Source of the DNA: DATFVA01 sp963771705
GTDB taxonomy: Bacteria; Bacteroidota; Ignavibacteria; Ignavibacteriales; Ignavibacteriaceae
Assembly: GCA_963771705.1 (NCBI GenBank)
Contig: CAVYUP010000010.1
Span: 62,001 to 126,000 of the forward strand
DNA length: 64,000 nucleotides
Direction: 5' to 3'
This document shows, in pieces, positions 9,476-17,535 of the stretch. Within the stretch, counting starts at the first letter, position 1. Every line of letters begins with the position of its first letter. The notes beneath the pieces are model-generated. The model made no database searches. It was not told the DNA's origin and was given only the letters and a program-made list of their open reading frames with translations. A program made the position numbers and the translations under genes.

Positions 9476-10332
9476 TTATTCTTCTCGATAAACTTTTTCT
9501 GGATCACTATTACAGCAAGAATGATTAGAGCAAAAAACAACCCCAGGGTAGCTGCATATCCCATATGATAATAGAAAAATCCCTGTTTGTATATATACAG
9601 TACAGCCGACATTGTACTGTTGAGGGGGCCCCCGCCTGTCATTATATACGGCTCAATAAAAAGTGAGAATCCACCTATGGTTGAAAGGATAACTACCATA
9701 AATATAGTCGGGTTTATCATCGGGAGGGTTATCTTAAAAAACTTCTGGAAATGTGACGCGCCTTCAAGATCAGCGGCTTCGTAATATTGAACCGGAACTG
9801 TCTGGAGTCCTACCAAAAATAGTATTATATATAATCCAACGTTTTTCCAGGTTGCCATTAGCGCTATTGAAGGCATCGCAACTTTAGGATCAATCAACCA
9901 GCCTACCTTATCAAGTCCTATTGAAGTAAGAAGCCTGTTAAGCAGCCCAGTGTCGAACCCATACAGTTGCTGCCACAGCATAGAGACAACCACACCGGAG
10001 ACAATCACCGGTAGAAAGAACGCTCCCCTGAATAGTCCTTTGAGCCTTATATTCTGATTTAATACTTCAGCCAGAAAAAGCGCGACAACAATCTGCAGCG
10101 GAATATGGATAATAAGGAATATCAGGGTATTGAGGATGGATTTGAAAAATGTCTTATCCGCGAATAATTTAATATAATTTGTTACCCCGGAGTATTCCAT
10201 TGGTGAAATTATATTCCACTTATGAAAAGTAAGTACTACCGAAAAAACAACAGGAAAAGAAACAAACAGCAGGAAATGTATTATATAGGGGGAGACCAGG
10301 AGATAAGGCAGTATTTTTTTTCTGTTAGACAT
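9472..10332 (-). CDS. Sugar ABC transporter permease, MalF type
   Basis: About 286 residues from the ATG at 10332; an in-frame ATG at 10380 would add 16 residues and overlap the preceding gene by 38 bp. The shorter form begins MSNRKKILPYLLVSPY, the usual beginning of this family, just before the first of six membrane segments. The EAA loop reads YYEAADLEGASHFQKFFKIT. It forms the inner-membrane channel with the MalG-type partner and the binding lipoprotein encoded immediately before it. The start choice is a judgement: AGGA sits very close to the ATG. Confidence 0.88.
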   Translation of the reverse strand: MSNRKKILPYLLVSPYIIHFLLFVSFPVVFSVVLTFHKWNIISPMEYSGVTNYIKLFADKTFFKSILNTLIFLIIHIPLQIVVALFLAEVLNQNIRLKGLFRGAFFLPVIVSGVVVSMLWQQLYGFDTGLLNRLLTSIGLDKVGWLIDPKVAMPSIALMATWKNVGLYIILFLVGLQTVPVQYYEAADLEGASHFQKFFKITLPMINPTIFMVVILSTIGGFSLFIEPYIMTGGGPLNSTMSAVLYIYKQGFFYYHMGYAATLGLFFALIILAVIVIQKKFIEKNN

Positions 10333-10342
10333 TCCTGCTTTT

Positions 10343-11635
10343 CTATTTAATAAATAATAGGTTAACTGCGTCTGCCGCATCTTTTACTGCCTGCTCTGGT
10401 GTTTTTTCACCATAGATAACGCACGCTTCATACTGCTGTGATATCAGGTCAAAAACTTCCTTAAGTACAGGTGAGGCATCCGTCCCTCTTACATATTTTG
10501 ACTGCTGTGCGAATATTCTCATCTTAGGATTTCTGCTGAAATATCCGCTGAAGAAGGGGTCGCTTTCTAATTCTTTCCTTCTCGGGAACTGATTTGATAT
10601 TTCCAGCAGTTTAAGATCTCCCTCCTTATTTATGAGAGTCTTTATATAGTTCCACGCAGCGGCCGGATCTTTACAGCTTTTAAATATGACTATGTTTTTC
10701 GGATCGCCGTAAGTATAGACAGGACCTTTATGATCATCCGGCACAGGCATAGTTGTAAAATCATACTTAAAACCTTTGGGCTTAAATTTTTCAGCATGAG
10801 CAATTTCCCATGGGCCTGTGAACCTGGTAGCGATTACGCTCGATAAAAAAGGATCCTGCCTGGCTGTCAGTTGTTCCTTTGCAAAGTATTTTTTTTTGTA
10901 TAATGTCTGAAGAAATCTGAATACTTCCACCGCATAGCTATTATCAAATACGGCTTTATCCGCTTTAACCAGAGGTGCGCCGCCTGAAGCGGCAAGGTAG
11001 AGAGGATAAAAATCAAAGAACCTCTGCCACCAGGTCACCAGCACTTCTGAGTATCCGAACCACTGATCAATATAACCGTCACCGTTGATATCTTTTTGAA
11101 ATTTCTGCGAAGCGTCAAAGAACTGATCATAAGTCCGGGGAGGACCCGACAATCCAAGATTGTTTATGATATTAATATTATAGATGAGCATGATGGGATT
11201 TATCTTCCATGGAACCTGGTAAATGTGTCCATCGTTCGATGTAATTTCCTTAATCACCGCGGTGTCGCACCGGGTGTACATGAAATCCATGAATCCGGGA
11301 AGTGAATCGAGAGCTACGAGAACACCAGCCTGTGCATATGCCTCCACGTCACCCTGCCACATATTAGAATAAATATCAGGAGTTGTATTGCCTACCACGG
11401 CAGCGAGAATAATCTCTTCGCTTGAACGCCCTTCAGGAACAGGCTGATATTTAATCTGGTTCCCGGGGTGGCTGCTGTTCCATTCATCGGTACGCACTTT
11501 CGCGAAATTTATCTCATCAGTATTATTGGAACACCAGTAGAGAAGTTTATCATTCCCTGTTTTATCGCTGCTGCAGCCGCTTAAAATAAGGACGACAGTA
11601 GTGATGAGTATGATTAAAATCTGATTTCTCATCAT
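10343..11635 (-). CDS. Sugar ABC transporter substrate-binding lipoprotein
   Basis: 430 residues. A lipoprotein signal ends in LILSGC with the acylated Cys at about residue 21. The mature protein has the two-lobed solute-binding fold of family 1 (MalE-like): YWCSNNTDEINFAK at the start of lobe 1, TPDIYSNMWQGDV, GPWEIAHAEKF and AAAWNYIKTLI. It would capture an oligosaccharide in the periplasm and deliver it to the two permeases downstream. Its start shares a base with the stop of the chaperone gene before it (TAATG). Aromatic residues are abundant, in keeping with sugar binding. The exact ligand is inferred from the GH130 and GH2 genes. Confidence 0.9.
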   Translation of the reverse strand: MMRNQILIILITTVVLILSGCSSDKTGNDKLLYWCSNNTDEINFAKVRTDEWNSSHPGNQIKYQPVPEGRSSEEIILAAVVGNTTPDIYSNMWQGDVEAYAQAGVLVALDSLPGFMDFMYTRCDTAVIKEITSNDGHIYQVPWKINPIMLIYNINIINNLGLSGPPRTYDQFFDASQKFQKDINGDGYIDQWFGYSEVLVTWWQRFFDFYPLYLAASGGAPLVKADKAVFDNSYAVEVFRFLQTLYKKKYFAKEQLTARQDPFLSSVIATRFTGPWEIAHAEKFKPKGFKYDFTTMPVPDDHKGPVYTYGDPKNIVIFKSCKDPAAAWNYIKTLINKEGDLKLLEISNQFPRRKELESDPFFSGYFSRNPKMRIFAQQSKYVRGTDASPVLKEVFDLISQQYEACVIYGEKTPEQAVKDAADAVNLLFIK

Positions 11636-13155
11636 TATTCCCAGCTGAGCCAGTCATTATCAATAGAGGGGAATAATGACCTTGGAATCAAATTACCCCG
11701 TTTAACAAAATAAATATCTATGGCTTTTTTATCATTTTCAGATGATACTTTTATTTTATATAGTACATCTTTGTTGATAACCACTTTATGTTCCTGTCGC
11801 AGTTGAAGAACCTTATGGAGTACTTTCTTAGAAAGCTCCTCGCTCATAATATCCGATTCAGATTTCTTATTATCATTCACCAGGTTAATTTCATCAGAAG
11901 TAAGCTTTATCGAATTCTGAAGCTGATTCCTGTAAGCACTGTAAGCAATTTTATCTCTCCACCAGGAAGTCTGTTTTTTCACCCATGGGATGTTATCATA
12001 ACCTTTCTGAGCAGCGACACCCCCCAGCATCCGGTCTCTTACCATTAGCCAGATCAAATTTTCAAGCGACATAGAAAAGCTCCCGGGATCATCATCTGAA
12101 AATTTAATATACTCTGCTCTGTCCCTGTACCATTCGATAAATTCATCCAGGGAATAATTGTAAACCTCGCCGCTTACCAGAGTTACACCCGGATATTTAT
12201 CACCCCGTTTAAGGTTCAGGGACGACAAAGCTGAATCCAGCTTTTCTTCAAATGCCCACTTACTGTACTTCTCAGGACCAAGTACGAATTTTCCCAGGTA
12301 CGACCTTAATAAAATAAAAGCACTGCGTTTAATTACTGGCTTTTCCTTATCAAAAAGACCTTTTATGAATTCATCCGACATTTTCCCTATTTTGCTTTTT
12401 TTAATTCCCTCAACGGATTCTGAACGAAGTTTATTAATTTCAGCCTCGCCGGTTATAAGATCTCTTTTAATATTATCAACCTTTATTATATACCAGCCGT
12501 CACCGGTATGAATGGGAGGAGGAATAATCCCTGCCTTCAGCGTATCAACTATACCTGCCAGAAGAGGATTTTTCATATATATATCATACAATGTACTAGT
12601 CATCTGCCTGTCATCAATTAAAACCGAGTCATTCAGCTGGGCATTAAATAATGTATCAAATGATACGCCCTGCCTTAACTGATCAAGCAGACCTGCTGCA
12701 GATCCTTCATCATTACTATAAAGCCACCTTATATCGTACTCAATAAGCTTTTTTTCAGTGACCTTATCAATTTCCTCTTTTGTTATTTTCACATCCGGCA
12801 GAATCTCCTGTTTGAACATTTCCTCGGAAGCAAGATCCGACTTAATGTCACTGAACATCCCCTTTACATCATTCTGCTCCATCACGCCGTTTTTATACCC
12901 TTCCTGCGCAAGGAGTTTTTCATTTATCAGATATTTCAGATGCACCCCTTTCGAATCCCTTTCCCTTTTAGGGAAAGCAGGACCGAATTCATACGAATAA
13001 TAAAATTCTTCAGCTGTTATCTTAATAGTATCAACCTGAGCAACTATATCATCTTTACCGATATTACCCTGGTTTGCTTCACTGAATAAATCCTGTGCAT
13101 ATATGCCGCCCGCGTTTAATATAAAAAATAGGGACAAAAAAATTTTCTTCATCAT
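11635..13155 (-). CDS. Periplasmic SurA/PpiC-like peptidyl-prolyl isomerase chaperone
   Basis: 506 residues with a signal peptide cut near residue 21 (YAQ). The N-terminal part (about 35-130) resembles the SurA-type chaperone arm with KYLINEKLLAQEGYKNG; a parvulin-like domain follows at about 138-232 ending in GWYIIKVDNIK; the remaining 270 residues are helical with no motif I can place. SurA-like proteins escort outer-membrane proteins across the periplasm. Sitting between the PorV-like barrel gene and the ABC importer gene, with TAATG overlap to the latter, it may be dedicated to folding the TonB receptor and surface proteins of this locus. The parvulin active site was not verified, so isomerase activity is uncertain. 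Confidence 0.75.
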   Translation of the reverse strand: MMKKIFLSLFFILNAGGIYAQDLFSEANQGNIGKDDIVAQVDTIKITAEEFYYSYEFGPAFPKRERDSKGVHLKYLINEKLLAQEGYKNGVMEQNDVKGMFSDIKSDLASEEMFKQEILPDVKITKEEIDKVTEKKLIEYDIRWLYSNDEGSAAGLLDQLRQGVSFDTLFNAQLNDSVLIDDRQMTSTLYDIYMKNPLLAGIVDTLKAGIIPPPIHTGDGWYIIKVDNIKRDLITGEAEINKLRSESVEGIKKSKIGKMSDEFIKGLFDKEKPVIKRSAFILLRSYLGKFVLGPEKYSKWAFEEKLDSALSSLNLKRGDKYPGVTLVSGEVYNYSLDEFIEWYRDRAEYIKFSDDDPGSFSMSLENLIWLMVRDRMLGGVAAQKGYDNIPWVKKQTSWWRDKIAYSAYRNQLQNSIKLTSDEINLVNDNKKSESDIMSEELSKKVLHKVLQLRQEHKVVINKDVLYKIKVSSENDKKAIDIYFVKRGNLIPRSLFPSIDNDWLSWE

Positions 13156-13187
13156 ATCCCGAAACTGTGCGTCATTGGAACAAGGAC

Positions 13188-14225
13188 TTAAAACCTTATT
13201 CCGATTGAAAAATTATGTACATTATTGAGCCGGCCGAAATCCCTGAAAGCATAATCGAAATAAACTGTAGCTACGCTTAAAAGCATTTGAGAATTCACTC
13301 CCACACCCAGCGACAGGCCGCCTTCCGCATCCCGCAGAAACAAGGAATTATATCCGCCTCTGAGAGATAAAACATCCATAAAGGTAAATTCAGCACCAAC
13401 GTTCAGACTCTGATAGTCGTTATTAGGAACGAGAGCATCAGCCGAAACATTCATTTTATAATCACCGTAATTAAATACAGGAGATGAAACTCCTATCTGG
13501 AAATACAGCGGCAGATCCCAGGAGTCAAGGTCAATGTTTACAGGTATGTTATCATTTGATCCCTGCTTTGTTGGATCAACCCTGATAAAATATCGGGAAT
13601 CCCTTCCCTGAAGCTTCATCGGGGTTCCAAAATTTGAGAGTACAGCCCCGATAGTCAACCCGCCGAGCAGATCAGTTCTGAATACCGTTCCGGCATCGAA
13701 AGCGAACGCAATAGCATTCATATGCCAGATAGACTGCTGAATATATTTTGCTGTTATACCTACAGAGAACCTGTCTGTTAAATATCGTGCATACGAAAGA
13801 CCCACAGCGATATCCCCGGCACTGAAATATTCACCTGTCCCCTCCGGCTTTTCAACCGTTCTTACCTTCATATCGGCCATTGAAAGAGAAGTGAAACTAA
13901 AACCAATATTGCCGAAATCACCCAGGTTTAATACCAAACCGGCAAAATCAAACCTTGTATCTGCAATCCAGCTTGTGTGAACCAGTATAACTTCATTTCG
14001 GGGACGTGAAGCTATACCACCGACATTCCAGTATAACGCTGAAGCATCATCCGCACGGCCCACAAACGCCCCGCCCATACCGTTAGCTGCTGCGCCTACA
14101 CCTATCTCAAGGAAAGAGGCTGCGGTGGTTCCTGTCTTAGAGACATTCTGAGAATAAACATTTACATCCCCCAATAATAATATCATCAATATTAAAATCA
14201 TTATTGAATGAGATAGATTATGCAT
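13188..14225 (-). CDS. PorV/UPF0164-like outer-membrane beta-barrel
   Basis: About 345 residues with a signal peptide. The family signature GVGAAANGMGGAFVGRADD followed by ASALYWNVGGIA is characteristic of the PorV/PorQ and UPF0164 outer-membrane proteins; the rest alternates short amphipathic strands as in a FadL-like barrel and ends in an aromatic residue (IRF). In T9SS organisms PorV shuttles cargo to the surface-attachment complex. The ATG at 14225 is preferred because AGAGG lies five bases upstream; an in-frame TTG at 14240 has no such site. It follows the large T9SS cargo gene, so it may serve as a dedicated partner for it, which is inference. Confidence 0.78.
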   Translation of the reverse strand: MHNLSHSIMILILMILLLGDVNVYSQNVSKTGTTAASFLEIGVGAAANGMGGAFVGRADDASALYWNVGGIASRPRNEVILVHTSWIADTRFDFAGLVLNLGDFGNIGFSFTSLSMADMKVRTVEKPEGTGEYFSAGDIAVGLSYARYLTDRFSVGITAKYIQQSIWHMNAIAFAFDAGTVFRTDLLGGLTIGAVLSNFGTPMKLQGRDSRYFIRVDPTKQGSNDNIPVNIDLDSWDLPLYFQIGVSSPVFNYGDYKMNVSADALVPNNDYQSLNVGAEFTFMDVLSLRGGYNSLFLRDAEGGLSLGVGVNSQMLLSVATVYFDYAFRDFGRLNNVHNFSIGIRF

Positions 14226-14258
14226 GGCATCCTCTTGCAATATATTTTAAAGATCTCA

Positions 14259-17200
14259 TTATTTTATTACAGCAAACTTTCCTATATACTCGCCAATACC
14301 CGGAGCATCAACATGGAACACATAAACTCCGAAAGCTATATCCATTCCGTCTTTCGAAACAAGGTCCCAGCTTTCCTGTCCGTTTGAAATTGAGCTGGAA
14401 TGCTGTATAGTATTTACCAGTTTTCCGCTAATAGTATAAATTCTTATCGTACATTCCTGCGGGAGGTGAATGAAGAATATCCTTCTCTCTCCCCTGCCGA
14501 CCTCAACAGAGGCAGGTTCCCAGGAAGCCGCCCCGACATATGGATTTGGAACAACGGCTATTCTGGAGAGGTCCTCCGTGGCTTTCGACTTATCTAGGCC
14601 CTGCGCCTTCGTTTTGAACTCATAAAACTCCCCATCTCTGAAGGGTTTTGTATTAATAACCTGATATACATCTCCGGGCTGCGGCGGCTTCTGGTCCGCT
14701 TCAGCTATCGAAGTATCCTTCAACAGGGTAACAGACCAGCTTACATGGAGATTTGAAAAACTTGTTGCTGGTTTACCGAGCGAATCACCGAATACAAAGA
14801 AAATAGCATCGCCGGCATTGAAGAGCTCATCGTGATTCTGATCGCGGAAGATGAACTGGAAGTGCTCATTATTCTCGGTAACATTCTTAACGATTATATT
14901 TGATTGTATAGGATTACTGAACGAAGTAGCAGGGAATGAAAGATCTCCCTGTCCAGGCTCAGTAAAAGTTATCTCATAATCGGCGGGGTAATTAATTTTC
15001 TTACCTGAGTAAGCTGAAGCAAAGCGAGAATCAAATCCCAGCTGTACAACATAATTACTATTGCCGTTAACCCAGCCTGATTTATTGAAATCAATGGTTA
15101 CAAGGGTATCGCTTTTAATATCAATAGTATAACCATCAAGCACAGGCGATTGCTCATTAACTCCCTTTATAGTCTTCATGTTCAATAAAGTATCTCCCGA
15201 TACCGCGTTGATCACCGAATACTTAGGATGAGCAGAATTGTGGTAGGGAGTATTATCGTAAAATTCGAGCCTGTAAGTATTGTTGTTTTTTATAGAGTCA
15301 GGATTAAGAATAGATATCGAAATGTTTCCGGTACCTGGCCCGGTCCCTTCAAATGACTGTATTTCCGGAGCGATATAACCTGCTGCAGGGGCTCTTGGTG
15401 TTACCACCGCTGTATTTATATCGGTAGTAATGTTTCCGCTGATATCTTTCTTCAGAATAGTAGTTGTTTCAGATGGAGGAATTCCTTCGAAATTTCCCTC
15501 AATCGTTACAGTCTCATATCCCTTATCATATGCTGCTACTGCATAATAATATGTCTGTCCGTTCTGGACGGTAGTATCAATAAATGAATGCTTGAGTCCC
15601 GAATCATCACCAAGGTAGAACTTTGCGCCGTTCACATCAATCGGATGCAGTCCCGTAACCCCGTCTACAAGGTCAAACTGAGCAATAGGAGAGCGGAAAA
15701 TAGGTTTACCATAAGCGTCGGTTATTATCTTATCCTCAAGGAAATTGGGCTCCGTTGAACGGTATACCCTGTAACCCTCAAAATTTATACGCTGATAAAA
15801 TTCATCAAAAGTTTTCTCTGCGCGGTCATCCCAGTATAAAGTAACTTTATGATCGCCGGGCACCGCGGTAAGTATCGGCTTTTCCGGGGGCTTGGCAAAC
15901 CGGTAATTAGCATTATAGATCTGCTGAACAGTTTTCTTCCTCCGGAAAATATCGCTCGTATTGATTCCAAAGATCATCGACATTGAGAATCTTTCAGTCT
16001 CACCGGCCTCCTCGTTCTGCCCCGTAACAGCAGAATAAGTATTACGTCCATTCAGACTAAAAAGGTAGCTTGAAAAATAATTAGCCAGGTTGACATTTTG
16101 GAGGACCTGTCCGTGAGGTGACGGCAGCGCCGATAGTACCTGCCAGTTCTCTTCATCATTATCCAATTCATACTGATGAACCGGGTATATCGCAAATCCT
16201 GTAAGACCAAGTTGATCAGATTCATCTTTATCTAGCACTCCGAAATTAGGTTCGCCCTGATCCGGTCTTCCATTACCTTCCGTACCATCAGGATCAGGTC
16301 CGGTATATCCTTCATCATAAGGCCCAATTCCGTCGGTTCCAACATCATCCCGGAGAAGCTCTCCCTCATCCCAGTGTCCATTCTCATTTAAGTCGAAATA
16401 AGATCTCCAGTTGGCATTCTCATCGGCATCCCAGTGAGGCTGCCACGAATAGCCATAAAAAATCTTAAAGTTTGTGGTATCTTGAAGCGGGTTCCGTAAA
16501 AAGGGATCCTGATCAGGTGAATTTATAAAATTCACAGGAAGGTTATCTCTTTTTTCGTCTGTAAGTCCATCCTGATCATTATCTATATTGTCATCAGGAA
16601 CACCGGGACTCTCGAGGAATGCGTAGCCGGCATAACCTACAGGAGACCAGTTGCCTGGACTTCCGAAAGGTACTGTCGACCAGGCATATGAAATATCCAG
16701 CAGTTCATTATAATCGCCTGCATTATTCGAAGAGTTGTCGTGCCCGCCGATACCCCAGTCGACATACTGAGCAAATAACGTTTTATGATAATCATAGGTA
16801 CCCATATTGGTTATCTCATAATACCAGAAGATCGCATCCTCGGCAAGAACCTGCGACCACTGAAAACCTCTTGCCCTTACCTGCATTCCCAACCCCCCTC
16901 TTGAGGGATCATCTGCGTCAGGATGAAAATTATGCTCGTTTATATACTGCCGATCCTCATTATCATCGAAAACGAAATACGTTTCAACATCGGCATTGAA
17001 GATACCTTTACCAAAAAATCCGTTCCAGCTGTTGTTCCAGTCGGCAGGCCTGTCAGGCCAGGTGGTCGGCCATGTGGAGGCGTCATCGCTTCTTGCAGGG
17101 GAATTGCTGAAAGGGCTGGAATATCCGGGTAGAGGCCACCAGCCGTACGTGACACCTGTAGCGGGATTATAACGTGTAAACTCGTAATAATTTGTTTCAA

Positions 17201-17513
17201 GGGGATGAATAAGATTTCCCGCAGGATCCTGTGCTTCTGCCTGAACTATTATTGCAACTCCGTCAACATAAGTATGGTTTGTTCCCTTCGGCCATACACC
17301 GCTTCTGGTCGGTTCATTCTGCCAGTCAGCTATTTCACCGAAGTTGTAATATACAGTGGCGGCAAGGTTTCCATCCATGAATCCTTTTTTGGTCTGGTTA
17401 TGATCGCCTTTATGTTTATCGACAATCCTTTGACCAAAAACCGGGGAGGAAATGCTCAGCAGAACAGCTGCTGCAAGAAATATAAATCCGGTATTAATTC
17501 TATTTAATAACAT
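14259..17513 (-). CDS. Large T9SS-exported surface protein with fibronectin-like domain
   Basis: 1084 residues with a signal peptide (cut near VFGQ). The first half is rich in W, D, N and G, with several acidic calcium-binding-like runs (DNIDNDQDGLTDE, DLNENGHWDEGE, DPDGTEGNGRPDQGE). A fibronectin type III-like section around 545-680 includes PGDHKVTLYWDD. The last 90 residues are a T9SS sorting domain variant: VVPNPYVGAASW, then IRIYTISGKLV and a G-V-Y-V-F strand with a terminal basic residue. It lies between the TonB receptor and a PorV-like gene, so it is probably a surface partner of the receptor, in the place that SusD would take in classic loci. No enzymatic motif was seen. Confidence 0.75.
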   Translation of the reverse strand: MLLNRINTGFIFLAAAVLLSISSPVFGQRIVDKHKGDHNQTKKGFMDGNLAATVYYNFGEIADWQNEPTRSGVWPKGTNHTYVDGVAIIVQAEAQDPAGNLIHPLETNYYEFTRYNPATGVTYGWWPLPGYSSPFSNSPARSDDASTWPTTWPDRPADWNNSWNGFFGKGIFNADVETYFVFDDNEDRQYINEHNFHPDADDPSRGGLGMQVRARGFQWSQVLAEDAIFWYYEITNMGTYDYHKTLFAQYVDWGIGGHDNSSNNAGDYNELLDISYAWSTVPFGSPGNWSPVGYAGYAFLESPGVPDDNIDNDQDGLTDEKRDNLPVNFINSPDQDPFLRNPLQDTTNFKIFYGYSWQPHWDADENANWRSYFDLNENGHWDEGELLRDDVGTDGIGPYDEGYTGPDPDGTEGNGRPDQGEPNFGVLDKDESDQLGLTGFAIYPVHQYELDNDEENWQVLSALPSPHGQVLQNVNLANYFSSYLFSLNGRNTYSAVTGQNEEAGETERFSMSMIFGINTSDIFRRKKTVQQIYNANYRFAKPPEKPILTAVPGDHKVTLYWDDRAEKTFDEFYQRINFEGYRVYRSTEPNFLEDKIITDAYGKPIFRSPIAQFDLVDGVTGLHPIDVNGAKFYLGDDSGLKHSFIDTTVQNGQTYYYAVAAYDKGYETVTIEGNFEGIPPSETTTILKKDISGNITTDINTAVVTPRAPAAGYIAPEIQSFEGTGPGTGNISISILNPDSIKNNNTYRLEFYDNTPYHNSAHPKYSVINAVSGDTLLNMKTIKGVNEQSPVLDGYTIDIKSDTLVTIDFNKSGWVNGNSNYVVQLGFDSRFASAYSGKKINYPADYEITFTEPGQGDLSFPATSFSNPIQSNIIVKNVTENNEHFQFIFRDQNHDELFNAGDAIFFVFGDSLGKPATSFSNLHVSWSVTLLKDTSIAEADQKPPQPGDVYQVINTKPFRDGEFYEFKTKAQGLDKSKATEDLSRIAVVPNPYVGAASWEPASVEVGRGERRIFFIHLPQECTIRIYTISGKLVNTIQHSSSISNGQESWDLVSKDGMDIAFGVYVFHVDAPGIGEYIGKFAVIK

Positions 17514-17535
17514 TCTTACTCCAATAAAAAATCGG

